Source of the DNA: Bacillus sp. CHD6a
GTDB lineage: Bacteria > Bacillota > Bacilli > Bacillales > Bacillaceae_I
Assembly (NCBI RefSeq): GCF_001293645.1
Contig: NZ_LBMD01000001.1
Span: forward strand, 248,001-312,000
Direction: 5' to 3'
Length of the DNA: 64,000 nucleotides
Part shown: one piece after another, positions 36,001 to 45,353 of the stretch
How positions within the stretch are numbered: the first letter of the stretch is position 1
Layout: every line of letters begins with the position of its first letter
The notes under the pieces: model-generated
Database searches by the model: none
What the model was told of the DNA's origin: nothing
Seen by the model: the letters and a program-made list of their open reading frames with translations, nothing else
Program-made: the position numbers and the translations under genes

Positions 36001-37416
36001 TTATATTCCTATGGATAGGTATTTTACTTCCAAATATTCTTCCATCCCGTGATGACCACCTTCTCTGCCTATCCCGCTCTCCTTTAAACCTCCAAAAGGT
36101 GCCTGGGCAATAGAGGGTGCTCCATCATTAACTCCGATAATTCCGTAATCCAACCCTTCTGTAACACGGTAGATACGTGACATATTCTCAGTAAACACGT
36201 ATGCAGCCAGTCCATATGGTGAATTATTTGCCCGTTTAACTGCTTCCTCTTCATCTTTAAATGAGGTAATAGGTGCAAGCGGACCAAATGTCTCCTCATT
36301 CATACACAGCATTTCATCCGTCACACCAGTAATAACTGTTGGTTCCATGAAGGTTTTTTCCATCACTTCCCCTCCAAAAGCAACAGCTGCACCTTTTTCT
36401 TTGGCATCGCTTAAATGCTCTTTTACTTTATCTAATGCATCTTCATCGATCAGTGGACCAAGATCCACTCCTCGTTCCATGCCATTTCCTACTTTAAGTT
36501 TAGAAACCTCTTTGATGAATAGAGAGGTGAATTCTTCAGCTACACTCTCCTGTACATATATTCGATTCGCACAAATGCATGTCTGCCCAGCATTTCTGAA
36601 TTTTGATTGAACAAGTCCTTTCGCAGCCTTTTCTAAGTCTGCATCCTCAAAAACTATAAATGGGGCATGCCCGCCAAGCTCCAAAGAAAGTTTCTTAACT
36701 GTTTGAGATGCTTGTTCCATTAATTTCTTTCCAATTTCCGTCGAGCCGGTAAAGGTAAGCTTTTTCACATCTTTATGTTTCATTAATGATTCGCCAATTA
36801 TGGAGGACTTCCCCGTGATGACTTGCAGAACACCTTTAGGAACCCCAGCTTCATCTGCATATTTTGCCATAAGCAAGGCAGTCAATGGAGTCTGTCCTGC
36901 AGGCTTAACGATCACCGTACATCCAGCAGCAAGAGCAGGAGCTACTTTCCTTGTAATCATAGCAGCTGGGAAATTCCAAGGAGTGATTGCCGCAACAACC
37001 CCCACTGGTTGCTTTTGAATAAGTACTCTCTTGTCCTTGGAAGAAGATGGTATGGTTTCTCCATATATTCTTTTTCCTTCTTCTTTATACCAATCTACAA
37101 AACTATTCGCATAACCAACCTCTCCAAGTGCTTCACGGAATGGCTTGCCTTGCTCCTTTGTAAGAGTTTCAGCAATTAGCTTCTTATTTTCCTCCAATAA
37201 AAGGAACCATTTATTCAAAATATCCGCTCGCTCATATGCTGTATAGTTCCTCCACGTTTGAAATGCTTTTTCTGCATGTTGAATCACTTTTTCAACTTGG
37301 TCCTCAGAAATACTAGGTACTGTAGCAAACACTTCTCCTGTAGCTGGGTTTGTCACTTCAATAACTTCTTCCGTATTTACCCATTCTCCGTTTATGTACA
37401 TTGAATATTTTTCCAT
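36001..37416 (-). CDS. gabD: Succinate-semialdehyde dehydrogenase
   Basis: Oxidises succinate semialdehyde to succinate, as in GABA breakdown. 471 residues. VAAITPWNFPAAMITRKVAPALAAGC, FTGSTEIGKKLM, the general base in SLELGGHAPFIVF, and NAGQTCICANR, where the catalytic Cys and the nearby redox-partner Cys are as in GabD. No gabT or GABA transporter is adjacent, so its metabolic setting is not defined here. Single gene with terminator. Confidence 0.9.
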   Translation of the reverse strand: MEKYSMYINGEWVNTEEVIEVTNPATGEVFATVPSISEDQVEKVIQHAEKAFQTWRNYTAYERADILNKWFLLLEENKKLIAETLTKEQGKPFREALGEVGYANSFVDWYKEEGKRIYGETIPSSSKDKRVLIQKQPVGVVAAITPWNFPAAMITRKVAPALAAGCTVIVKPAGQTPLTALLMAKYADEAGVPKGVLQVITGKSSIIGESLMKHKDVKKLTFTGSTEIGKKLMEQASQTVKKLSLELGGHAPFIVFEDADLEKAAKGLVQSKFRNAGQTCICANRIYVQESVAEEFTSLFIKEVSKLKVGNGMERGVDLGPLIDEDALDKVKEHLSDAKEKGAAVAFGGEVMEKTFMEPTVITGVTDEMLCMNEETFGPLAPITSFKDEEEAVKRANNSPYGLAAYVFTENMSRIYRVTEGLDYGIIGVNDGAPSIAQAPFGGLKESGIGREGGHHGMEEYLEVKYLSIGI

Positions 37417-37496
37417 TACAATCCCTCCAAAAAAGTTTTCAGGACATTCTCCCTTAATATATTCACTCTTTATGGAACATTCCCTTTATTAAACAC

Positions 37497-37523
37497 AAAA
37501 AAACACCCGTTAAGGTGTTTTTT
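37497..37523 (-). terminator. Terminator overlapping the MFS gene end
   Basis: AAACACC-CGTTAA-GGTGTTT with A-run at 37497-37503; on the minus strand this is a hairpin followed by T's, and the gene stop lies inside it. Confidence 0.75.
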
Positions 37524-38715
37524 GTTCAGCAACTGCCACAGGATGTCGAAATAGTCTCAAACCATATATCAAAATTAATGTTAAAGAAAGCATTCCAAAT
37601 ACGATTGCCATCATCTGAAGTCCTATGGTATCAAGGAAAAGCCCTGTTCCTAGGAGCACTACCTGGAAGAGCACCCGATCAAGCATATTACGGAACGAGA
37701 AAAACCGTCCATGGTATTCTTTTGGTATTTTTGTTTGAAAAATAGTTGCTGCAATCGGGAAGAAACATCCAACAGCCAATCCAAACAACCCAAAAGAAAA
37801 TAGAGTCATCCATTTCATATCTGCAAAATACAAACTCAAATGAGAAATGGCAATCAACGTAACAAAGAAAAACATTAAAGGTACCATATTTTTATCATTT
37901 GAAATGCGCTTTACGGTAAATGCACCAATCATAAAGCAGACACCTTCAATGGTATAGATCAAGCTTTTAATCGTTTGATCATCTTGGATTTCACTTATAT
38001 TGATGACCATCAGATTGAAACCCCCAATGAATAAAAATGGGATAAATGTTAGAATCAATACGGTAAGAGCTATTGGCGTTTCCTTTAACACCGGCAGAAC
38101 TTCTTTAAAGTCACCAGACTTTTTGCTCTTGCCTTCAAGTAAATCGTTATCGGTTGGTTCTTCAAAGTTCAGTAAAAAGGTAAGTAAGAATAGAATTCCA
38201 TAAGCAACCATGGATGCCATATATAAGGAAGATAAACTCATTATGACAAGCATCGCTCCTGCCAGGGCTGTTCCAGCAATTCTAGATACAGTGGACACAT
38301 TCATATGAACACCGTTCATCTCTAATAAGTCTTTTTCCTTCACAATCAATGGAATAGATGATTGTAATGCTGGAAAGTAAAATGCGGCTGAAAGTTGAAT
38401 GGCGATCATGAAAATGATCATAAACATAATAGATTGGTATTCAATCGCTAAAAACATAAATACCACGCTAATCATCCGACCAAATCCTGATACTAACATC
38501 ACTCGCTTTTTACTTGTTGAATCAATAATTTTGCCGGCTAACGGCCCTACCATCACTCCGGCCAGTAATCCTGCAAATAATATGAGTGATTTGGCAAAAT
38601 CAGAAGGTACCAAAGCTTGCATAAATTCCAAATTTCCAATTATACCGGTCCATAAACCCAAACCTGCGATAAATTCCCCAACTAAAATAATCCATACATT
38701 CCGATTTTTCCACAT
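37510..38715 (-). CDS. MFS transporter (macrolide-efflux-like)
   Basis: About 401 residues, twelve hydrophobic segments. WIILVGEFIAGLGLWTGIIG at the N-terminus, the loop LAGKIIDSTSKKRVML, and the second-half segment KIPKEYHGRFFSFRNMLDRV, typical of the MFS_3/MefA-like group. Substrate unknown. Start 38715 (MWKNRN) after GGAGA; the ATG at 38733 has no ribosome site. It follows the PAP2 gene with a short gap. Confidence 0.87.
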   Translation of the reverse strand: MWKNRNVWIILVGEFIAGLGLWTGIIGNLEFMQALVPSDFAKSLILFAGLLAGVMVGPLAGKIIDSTSKKRVMLVSGFGRMISVVFMFLAIEYQSIMFMIIFMIAIQLSAAFYFPALQSSIPLIVKEKDLLEMNGVHMNVSTVSRIAGTALAGAMLVIMSLSSLYMASMVAYGILFLLTFLLNFEEPTDNDLLEGKSKKSGDFKEVLPVLKETPIALTVLILTFIPFLFIGGFNLMVINISEIQDDQTIKSLIYTIEGVCFMIGAFTVKRISNDKNMVPLMFFFVTLIAISHLSLYFADMKWMTLFSFGLFGLAVGCFFPIAATIFQTKIPKEYHGRFFSFRNMLDRVLFQVVLLGTGLFLDTIGLQMMAIVFGMLSLTLILIYGLRLFRHPVAVAEQKTP

Positions 38716-38751
38716 GATAGTTTCTCCGATCACTTGTGATGTTTAAGAAAA

Positions 38752-39396
38752 CTATACCACGGAACGAATTAATTCGCCACTCGAAATTTTAATCCAAACT
38801 CCCAATAAAAACAATAGCCAAGAAGCACCCATGAAGAATCCGCCTAAAACATCAAGTGGATAATGAACTCCAAGATATATTCTGCTAAGTCCAATTAAGC
38901 TTATTAAAAATAGGAAACAAATCATTAGTGTATTCTTTAACCAAATTTTATTAATTAGTATATAACACAAGCATGCTATAGCACCGTAGAAAGCCATAGA
39001 ATTCATGGAGTGTCCACTTGGAAAGCTATAGAAGCCTGCCTCTACAACTTGATCTAAGCTTGGTCTATCTCTGGAAAATATTATCTTTAACAGGGTATTT
39101 AGCCAACGTACGCCTAGAAGGTTAATCCAGAGAAATAATGCTAGAAACCAGTTTCTTTTGATAAAAGAGCAGATTGATATGATGACTAACGCAGGGTAGA
39201 AAAAAAGCTTCGACCCTATGATAGATAAAAAGATAAAAAATCTGTCTATATCACCTATTCTATAGAGGTTTTCACCAATCCTCTTGTCCCAAAATTCCAT
39301 TACTTCTATCCTTGTCATTAAAGCTACTATAAGGAAAAGTAAAAAAAGTACAACGCTTGCTTTAAACATTGTCTTAGGATATATGTAATTAATCAT
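38752..39396 (-). CDS. PAP2-family membrane phosphatase
   Basis: About 214 residues, six membrane helices. The phosphatase triad motifs are all present: KIIFSRDRP (KX6RP), FYSFPSGHSMNS (PSGH) and SRIYLGVHYPLDVLGG (SRX5HX3D). It probably dephosphorylates undecaprenyl pyrophosphate or a phospholipid. Start 39396 (MINYIYPK) follows GGGGAGTG. The frame is open upstream to 39585, but those residues come from the inserted repeat and are not coding. The repeat lies only about 20 bp before the start and separates the gene from its original upstream DNA. Confidence 0.9.
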   Translation of the reverse strand: MINYIYPKTMFKASVVLFLLFLIVALMTRIEVMEFWDKRIGENLYRIGDIDRFFIFLSIIGSKLFFYPALVIISICSFIKRNWFLALFLWINLLGVRWLNTLLKIIFSRDRPSLDQVVEAGFYSFPSGHSMNSMAFYGAIACLCYILINKIWLKNTLMICFLFLISLIGLSRIYLGVHYPLDVLGGFFMGASWLLFLLGVWIKISSGELIRSVV

Positions 39397-39407
39397 GATG
39401 TCACTCC

Positions 39408-39702
39408 CCAAAAAATAAGGCCACTGAAAAAGTCTTGATTTTAGTATTTTTATAAACACCGCTGTTGATTTCCGCAAATGGCTTCGCTTTCCTAGGGGCT
39501 GACGTGAGCCTCCTCGGCTTCGCCTGCGGGGTCTCCACCTAGCGCTATCTCCCTCAGGACAAGGAAGGCTTCGGCAGCGGTTCATCGCACGAAGAAAATG
39601 CGTAGCATTTTCGAGGAGTCTTCGCCTTTTGCTCCACTCACCAGCTAGGAATCAAAAAAAACTTTACGTTATCAGTTTTTCAGTGGCCTCCAAAAAATAA
39701 GG
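39408..39702. mobile_element. MITE-like element with 13-bp target duplication
   Basis: A 271-bp insertion (39419-39689) with terminal inverted repeats GGCCACTGAAAAA / TTTTTCAGTGGCC and the family core inside (CTTCGCTTTCC, GAGCCTCCTCGG, GCGGGGTCTCCACCTAGCG, GGAGTCTTCGCC). It is flanked by the identical 13-mer CCAAAAAATAAGG at 39408-39420 and 39690-39702, a target-site duplication. It also carries a 54-bp inner extra segment with hairpin GAAAATGC/GCATTTTC that the other copies lack. It encodes no protein. Confidence 0.85.
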
Positions 39703-39730
39703 CTAACTCCTTGTACTTTAGAGTTAGCCT
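39700..39730 (-). terminator. Terminator of yojO
   Basis: AGGCTAACTC / GAGTTAGCCT, 10-bp stem; the minus-strand T-tract (TTATTTTTT) is the sequence duplicated by the adjacent insertion. Confidence 0.85.
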
Positions 39731-39741
39731 AAACGCTTGTA

Positions 39742-41664
39742 TTATAAGCTTTTTAATAATAATTTTTTTAATAGGGGAAAGAGCACATCTGGTAACTCTT
39801 CAATATCCGGCACTAAAATACTATACTTGCCATACATATTTTGAATGGTTTTTACTTGTCCTTCATCAATTTCGCCGTTAGCCAAGAACACGTTGATTAC
39901 TTCAAGTCCATTTTTTCGGGCTTCCATGACCGCTTGATGGGTATCTACTATGCCGTTCTTTTCATAGTCCATCGCTGCTGGCTCACCGTCGGAGAAGACA
40001 AGTAGGAATTTTTGCTTTTCACTCCGATGCACAAGTCTTTTGGTCATATGTCTGATGGCATAACCGTCCCTGTTATCTTCTTCTGGCTCAAGCTGCAGAA
40101 TCTCTGGCCCTGAAGCAGGTCTGAGACTTGAGTTGAAATCTATTACTGTTTTAAAGTAGTTCGGTTGGCTTGTTTTAGTGGCATCATTCGTATCTTCCCA
40201 GAATCCTACCACTTCGTGTGGAACAAAAACGGATTTTAACGCTTCATGAAAAAGAGTAATTCCATATTTGGTCTGTTCCATTTTATCAAACATCGAAGCC
40301 GAGCAATCAACTAATAGAGAGAAGACAGCATCAATTTCAATGGAGGGATTATCTTTTTTATAAAATACTCTTGGATTTTCTTCGGTAAACCACGGTAAGA
40401 GCTTTTTACTTAATCTGCCGAATGGAAGGTCACTTCTTGGCATAATTTTTTTGTGCTCCAACGTTTTTTGTATCAATTGTTTTAATTTTTTCTGATACGT
40501 GGAGACGAACAATTTATATTCCTCATAATCTGAATAGTGTTCTGCTGATATCTTCTCAGGCTTTAAGAAGACAGGATAGGCGTATTTGTTCTCTTTCCCA
40601 AATTCCGCGCCACTTCCTCCTTCTTTTTTTGTATCATTTAGAACATCTAGTGCTTCTAGCTTTGAGTAATCATTTTTATTAGTCTGCTGACTTTCACCTT
40701 GGACAAAGCCCATTGCCTGGTCTCCATCTTCCCCTTCTCGTACGCCTTCCCCCATTAGGTCCGTTTTTGTTCCTTGTTCCATATCAAACTGGAGAAAGCT
40801 TTTATTGTTGCTTTCTGATTCACGGTGCCAAGTTGGAAGCTTGTCTTCATGTACATCTTCTTCGTCATCTTCATTATCATGTTGTTTTATATCGTCATTT
40901 TTCAATTCGCTTTTTCTCTTCATCTCATCAAAGGTTGGAGATACGTCTTCTGGCGTCTCTGAAAAGTCCGGTAGGAAAAAATACGTGTTAAGCATATCTT
41001 TCTCTAAGAGATCTTCCAGTACTTCCACGATAACTTGAACGCTCCGCAAAATATCTTTCGTCGTTTTTGCTACATAAGATTTCGCCATTTCGTCCCGGAT
41101 GAATGAAAGGGAAAGGTCTAATTCCTCATTTAGTTGAGGTACTTCCTCCAAAGGATTATCAGATGTTAATAGTAGATACAATAGATTGTACAGTGCATCT
41201 GTCATGATATTTCTTTCCAAATTGACTGTAAGCTGGCTTCTAAAATATTTGCGATACTCCACTCTTCTCACCAGAAAGGTATTAGTGGTCCCCGGGCGCT
41301 CTCGTTTACATAATTCTTCAAGTCTTATGTCTTCCATAAGTATAAACAATTGTCTGCTAAAGCTTGATAAGTGTGTTTTTTTCATAAAAGCAAAAAGTTG
41401 TTTAATCACCTTATAGTCTGTATGAACAACAGACCCGACACTTCGTAAATACACATCGCTTTTCATGCCTTGTAGTTTTTCATAAGTGGGATGATTGTCC
41501 CAAAATAAACTGATGAACAGTTTATTCAAATATGGATCATAGTAGGACTTGAATGCATATTCCACTTCAAGGTTCTTCTTTTTTGAAAGGGAAGTCGCTA
41601 AGTCTGATAACTCCATAAATAGAAAGGAATCAATTTTTTTATCATTAAAAACGATAGGTCTCAA
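39742..41664 (-). CDS. yojO: VWA-domain protein YojO (NorD/CobT-like)
   Basis: About 640 residues. The N-terminal helical half (residues 1-240) is followed by a very acidic, low-complexity linker (HDNEDDEEDVHEDKLP, about 270-350) and a C-terminal von Willebrand A domain. Its MIDAS is DCSASM (DxSxS), with a later FSDGEP. This is the partner of a MoxR ATPase in chelatase-like metal-insertion or maturation pairs. Start TTG 41664 (MRPIVFND) has GAGGAG six bases upstream and overlaps the end of yojN by a few bases; the earlier TTG at 41682 has no ribosome site. Confidence 0.88.
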   Translation of the reverse strand: MRPIVFNDKKIDSFLFMELSDLATSLSKKKNLEVEYAFKSYYDPYLNKLFISLFWDNHPTYEKLQGMKSDVYLRSVGSVVHTDYKVIKQLFAFMKKTHLSSFSRQLFILMEDIRLEELCKRERPGTTNTFLVRRVEYRKYFRSQLTVNLERNIMTDALYNLLYLLLTSDNPLEEVPQLNEELDLSLSFIRDEMAKSYVAKTTKDILRSVQVIVEVLEDLLEKDMLNTYFFLPDFSETPEDVSPTFDEMKRKSELKNDDIKQHDNEDDEEDVHEDKLPTWHRESESNNKSFLQFDMEQGTKTDLMGEGVREGEDGDQAMGFVQGESQQTNKNDYSKLEALDVLNDTKKEGGSGAEFGKENKYAYPVFLKPEKISAEHYSDYEEYKLFVSTYQKKLKQLIQKTLEHKKIMPRSDLPFGRLSKKLLPWFTEENPRVFYKKDNPSIEIDAVFSLLVDCSASMFDKMEQTKYGITLFHEALKSVFVPHEVVGFWEDTNDATKTSQPNYFKTVIDFNSSLRPASGPEILQLEPEEDNRDGYAIRHMTKRLVHRSEKQKFLLVFSDGEPAAMDYEKNGIVDTHQAVMEARKNGLEVINVFLANGEIDEGQVKTIQNMYGKYSILVPDIEELPDVLFPLLKKLLLKSL

Positions 41665-41674
41665 GATAATCTCC

Positions 41675-42547
41675 TCATTCAAACAAAGTTTGTGCGATGT
41701 TTAAGATAGCCGCTTTTTCTCTATCATCTTCCAATTTTTCAACAATTCCACGCTTAATAGCTCTAAGCGGTGGCAAATATACACTTAAATCACAAGTATC
41801 TAATAGTGCACGCACAGATGCAGCCTCTTCCGATAGATTTCCATTTTCAACTAGAGCAATAAGATCAGAAGATAACGTCACATATTTATTGAGTAACTTT
41901 TCATCTTCGAGTTTGGATTGACTCTTCAAGACTTGAAGTAAAACCTCACCCTGCACATATGGCACATCAATGACAACAAAACGATTTTTCAATGCTTCAT
42001 TTAATGGGACCGTTCCCACATATCCTTCATTGATGGCAGCTATAACACCAAATTCTTGATTAGCTTTTACTACTTCGCCTGTGAAAGGATTTGTAATGGT
42101 TTTACGGTAGTCCAATACTCCGTTTAAAATCGGCAAAGTTTCAGGCTTCGCCATATTTATCTCATCAATATACAGAAGATTTCCTTGTTTCATTGCATTG
42201 ATCACTGGACCTGGAACAAACTCTATTGTCGCTTTTCCTGCATCATTTTGAATGGTCTTAAACCCTAGTAATGCCTCAGCATCTAAATCTACTGAACAGT
42301 TGATACTATGCATCGGTTGATGAAAGATGGATGACAAGGTTTCCGCCAATTTTGTTTTCCCAGAACCGGTTGGCCCTTTTAACAGAACGTTTTTCCCCAT
42401 AGATAAAGCAATAACACAATCAAACAAAACATCATCATCTGCTGATGTATAACCTGCCGATCCAATAAGGGAACTAACACTTTCATTTTCTTTATTACGT
42501 TTTATCTTTTCTTGAATAGCTGTAGGTAATTGATCTATAGCAAACAT
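41675..42547 (-). CDS. yojN: MoxR-family AAA+ ATPase YojN (NorQ/CbbQ-like)
   Basis: 290 residues. Walker [16 protein letters not shown] (residues about 57-71), Walker [15 protein letters not shown], sensor [10 protein letters not shown], arginine finger region [12 protein letters not shown]. It forms a hexamer that with the VWA partner YojO probably remodels or loads a metal cofactor into a client protein; no client gene is visible next to the pair. ATG after AAAGGAG. Confidence 0.9.
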   Translation of the reverse strand: MFAIDQLPTAIQEKIKRNKENESVSSLIGSAGYTSADDDVLFDCVIALSMGKNVLLKGPTGSGKTKLAETLSSIFHQPMHSINCSVDLDAEALLGFKTIQNDAGKATIEFVPGPVINAMKQGNLLYIDEINMAKPETLPILNGVLDYRKTITNPFTGEVVKANQEFGVIAAINEGYVGTVPLNEALKNRFVVIDVPYVQGEVLLQVLKSQSKLEDEKLLNKYVTLSSDLIALVENGNLSEEAASVRALLDTCDLSVYLPPLRAIKRGIVEKLEDDREKAAILNIAQTLFE

Positions 42548-42618
42548 CTTTCCGTCTCCTTTAACCTTATTCCATTTAGTATCTCACAATATGGCCTTAG
42601 ATATCGTATTATTGAAAA

Positions 42619-42648
42619 AGGCTGCTGACAAGGGATTGTCAACAGCCT
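42619..42648 (-). terminator. Terminator of ykoY
   Basis: AGGCTG-C-TGACAA pairs with TTGTCA-A-CAGCCT; a T-run follows on the minus strand. Confidence 0.88.
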
Positions 42649-42697
42649 AATATATTATATCAATAATTGCATGTTACTTGAAGTAAAAAGAGTTATC

Positions 42698-43480
42698 TCA
42701 CTTAATGCTATCCACTTCTTGGACTACTTTGTTCTTTCCTGAAACAATCCAGCCACCAACAGCGATTCCGATCAAGACAATCCAGAACATCGCTTTAAAC
42801 AGCGGACTGTGTGGGAAATGATATGGAAGTACGCCAACACTTGGATGTGCCAAGGTATACATAGCCAGTTTGAAACCTACCCAACCAACAATTAGAAATG
42901 CGGCTGTTTCCAAACTCGGTCTTTCTTTTAACAATTTTACAAACAAGGTAGCAGCAAAACGCATGATAACTACCCCGATAAATCCACCGAGGAAAATGAT
43001 AATAAATTGCCCACCATCAATTCCACCAACGTTTGGCAGGTTTGTTTTGGGCAACGTCATAGCTAATGCAAAAGCTGCAAGAATAGAGTCCACTGCAAAA
43101 GCAATGTCAGCTACTTCTACTTTAAAAACTGTCATCCAAAAACCAGATTGTTTCTTTGGCTTGTCAACAGTAGCAGCATGCTCGACTTTTGCTACGGCGA
43201 ATCTTCGCCAAATATGATTGAGTGCAATAAACAGCAAGTATGCGGCTCCAATCGCCTGTACTTGCCAAATAGTTACTAAGAATGAGATGGCGAACAACGA
43301 TCCAAGTCTAAAGACGAGTGCTCCTGCCAGACCATAAAACAAAGCCTTTTTACGAGCCTCTTCCGGAAGGTGTTTAACCATAATTGCTAGTACTAGTGCG
43401 TTGTCAGCCGCTAATATACCTTCAAGTGCAATCAAGACAAGAAGAACCCAGCCATATTCCAATAATAATGATATCTCCAT
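42698..43480 (-). CDS. ykoY: TerC-family integral membrane protein (YkoY), manganese export or metallation
   Basis: About 260 residues, seven to eight helices. The conserved acidic membrane residues are in ALEGILAADNALVLAIMV and KVEVADIAFAVDSILAAFA; also FYGLAGALVFR and the C-terminal WIVLIGIAVGGW. TerC proteins controlled by yybP-ykoY riboswitches help metal loading of secreted enzymes or export Mn2+. Start 43480 follows AAAGGAGAGG; an open frame to 43528 only covers the leader. Regulated by the riboswitch described at 43583-43695. Confidence 0.9.
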   Translation of the reverse strand: MEISLLLEYGWVLLVLIALEGILAADNALVLAIMVKHLPEEARKKALFYGLAGALVFRLGSLFAISFLVTIWQVQAIGAAYLLFIALNHIWRRFAVAKVEHAATVDKPKKQSGFWMTVFKVEVADIAFAVDSILAAFALAMTLPKTNLPNVGGIDGGQFIIIFLGGFIGVVIMRFAATLFVKLLKERPSLETAAFLIVGWVGFKLAMYTLAHPSVGVLPYHFPHSPLFKAMFWIVLIGIAVGGWIVSGKNKVVQEVDSIK

Positions 43481-43499
43481 GGTTTCCTCTCCTTTTACA

Positions 43500-43600
43500 T
43501 AACAAAAGCCTCTCCTGGAAATAGGCAAAGGCTTTTATGAACACATAAAAGACCTTTACCTAGAACTGTCCAATTTCCAGTTTAGGCAAAGGTCTTGCTA
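43500..43600 (-). promoter_or_regulatory. Tandem expression-platform hairpins of the ykoY leader
   Basis: On the minus strand AAGACCTTTGCCTA (43583-43596) pairs with TAGGTAAAGGTCTT (43549-43562), followed by a T-rich stretch: the terminator of the riboswitch. A second hairpin AAAAGCCT / AGGCTTTT (43529-43536 with 43504-43511) lies just before the ribosome site. CTGGAAAT of the first loop is complementary to ATTTCCAG of the second, which would allow an alternative long-range pairing. Confidence 0.65.
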
Positions 43601-43695
43601 ACAACATTTTCGTTGCCGATAAAGCCGGTGCTGATTAATTCAGTCACGTCATGACGGCAATATCGTTCTCATAGCTACTCCCCTTTGATTGGGCT
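43583..43695 (-). ncRNA. yybP-ykoY manganese riboswitch
   Basis: On the minus strand the aptamer shows the conserved AAGGGGAGTAGC (43671-43684 region) at its 5' side, the internal TATCGGCAACG segment and the closing GACCTTTGCC at its 3' side. It lies about 100 nt before a TerC-family gene, the classical context. Manganese binding should disrupt the terminator and turn the gene on. Confidence 0.88.
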
Positions 43696-43723
43696 TGTGC
43701 ATATGTAGTTTTAATATAAACCT

Positions 43724-43752
43724 ATTCTAGTAGCTTTATAGAAATGTGTCAA
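43724..43752 (-). promoter_or_regulatory. Sigma-A promoter of the riboswitch-ykoY transcript
   Basis: Minus strand -35 TTGACA (43747-43752) and -10 TAGAAT (43724-43729) with 17-bp spacing; the transcript would begin about 25 nt before the aptamer. Confidence 0.85.
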
Positions 43753-43898
43753 CACATTATTTGATCCTTCTCAAGTCAATAAAGGGAAAGTCCATTTTCT
43801 TAAATTTCAATTAGTTTATTTCTACACTCTAAATAAATGTTTTATGATATAATCCATAACATTATTAATTACTTCAAATAAAAGGTCGTGGCATTATT

Positions 43899-45263
43899 AT
43901 GCATCAAGTATTCTCCTATAAAGAGCGTGTAAATCTCTTTATTAAAATTGTTGTTCCCATTCTTATTACCCAACTCGGCTTATTTTCCATGAATCTCTTT
44001 GACATCATGATGACTGGAAACGTAGGGGCTTCGGACCTGGCTGGTGTTGCGATTGCTTCTGGACTTTGGGTCCCAGTATACACAGGACTAAGCGGAATAC
44101 TACTCTCTATCACTCCTATTGTCGCACAGCTTGTTGGTGCTAAAAAGACAAAGGGTGTCCCTTTTTCTATTACCCAAGGTGTGTATGTCGCGTTTGCCAT
44201 GAGTATACTTGTTATTTGTATTGGGGCTGTGTTAATCAATCCTATTCTTACTGGTATGAACTTAGAATCAGAAGTTAGATATGTAGCAAAATACTATTTA
44301 ATTGCACTTGGTTTTGGAATAGTACCGCTCTTTGTTTATACAGTACTTCGATGTTTTATTGATGCATTAGGGCACACGAGAACATCAATGATTATCACTC
44401 TAATGTCATTACCTATTAATGTCTTACTAAACTACTTATTAATTTTCGGCAAACTTGGACTCCCTGCCCTGGGCGGTATTGGGGCAGGAGTGGCATCTGC
44501 TTTGACTTATTGGTTGATTATGATCATTTCCTTATATATTGTTCTAAAGAAGAGACCATTTACTAAGTACCCACTTTTCAAAAAATTATATCCCTTATCT
44601 TTTTCAAAGTGGAAAGAAATATTACTGATTGGGGTTCCGATAGGACTTTCCATTTTCTTTGAAACGAGTATTTTTTCAGCTGTGACTCTTTTGATGAGTT
44701 CTTTTGACACTGTGACAATAGCCTCTCATCAGGTAGCATTGAATTTTGCTTCCCTTCTTTACATGATACCGCTAAGTATTTCAATGGCTTTAACCATTTT
44801 AGTCGGGTTTGAAGTCGGAGCCGGACGAATTCAAGATGCTAAACAATACACCATTATGGGGGTAGTTTCTGCAGTTCTTCTTTCTTCCATTTGTGCTGTA
44901 CTTCTTTATTTCTTCAGAGCAGAAGTCGCATTCCTTTATACAAAAGATCCAGAAGTTATTGCGCTAACGACTGCTTTCCTTTTATATGCCATTTTCTTTC
45001 AGCTTTCTGATGCCATTGCTGCACCAATACAGGGGGCTTTACGAGGGTATAAAGATGTAAATGTTACGTTTATGCTTGCTTTTGTATCTTATTGGATTAT
45101 TGGTTTACCGATTGGCTATATATTGGCAAACTATACTGATTTCGGAGCGTTTGGCTATTGGATTGGTTTAATTTGCGGTTTAGCTGCAGGAGCACTTGGG
45201 CTTTCTTGGCGATTAAGCATACTTCAGAATAGATATATGACTATGTCAGCAACTGCAAAATAA
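43899..45263 (+). CDS. MATE-family multidrug efflux protein (YojI/NorM-like)
   Basis: 454 residues, twelve helices. N-terminal IVVPILITQLGLFSMNLFDIMMTG with the MATE pattern, ITPIVAQLVGA, LRCFIDALGHTRTSM, second-half LTILVGFEVGAGRIQDAK and QGALRGYKDVNVT. Cation-coupled export of drugs or metabolites. In B. subtilis yojI lies near yojN/yojO, in line with this neighbourhood. The ribosome site is weak (AAAGG). Confidence 0.9.
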   Translation: MHQVFSYKERVNLFIKIVVPILITQLGLFSMNLFDIMMTGNVGASDLAGVAIASGLWVPVYTGLSGILLSITPIVAQLVGAKKTKGVPFSITQGVYVAFAMSILVICIGAVLINPILTGMNLESEVRYVAKYYLIALGFGIVPLFVYTVLRCFIDALGHTRTSMIITLMSLPINVLLNYLLIFGKLGLPALGGIGAGVASALTYWLIMIISLYIVLKKRPFTKYPLFKKLYPLSFSKWKEILLIGVPIGLSIFFETSIFSAVTLLMSSFDTVTIASHQVALNFASLLYMIPLSISMALTILVGFEVGAGRIQDAKQYTIMGVVSAVLLSSICAVLLYFFRAEVAFLYTKDPEVIALTTAFLLYAIFFQLSDAIAAPIQGALRGYKDVNVTFMLAFVSYWIIGLPIGYILANYTDFGAFGYWIGLICGLAAGALGLSWRLSILQNRYMTMSATAK

Positions 45264-45353
45264 ATAAAACTATTCTTATAGGAATAAAAAAGGAGTTGTG
45301 TAGGAAATTGTCGAAAAAAGTCATATGATAATTTTTTAAGTGAGGTATTACAG

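Noticed and set aside
39397-39585. N-terminal extension of the PAP2 phosphatase
   Set aside because: The extra 63 residues are encoded by the inserted MITE-like element; the proper ATG with a GGGGAGTG ribosome site is at 39396.
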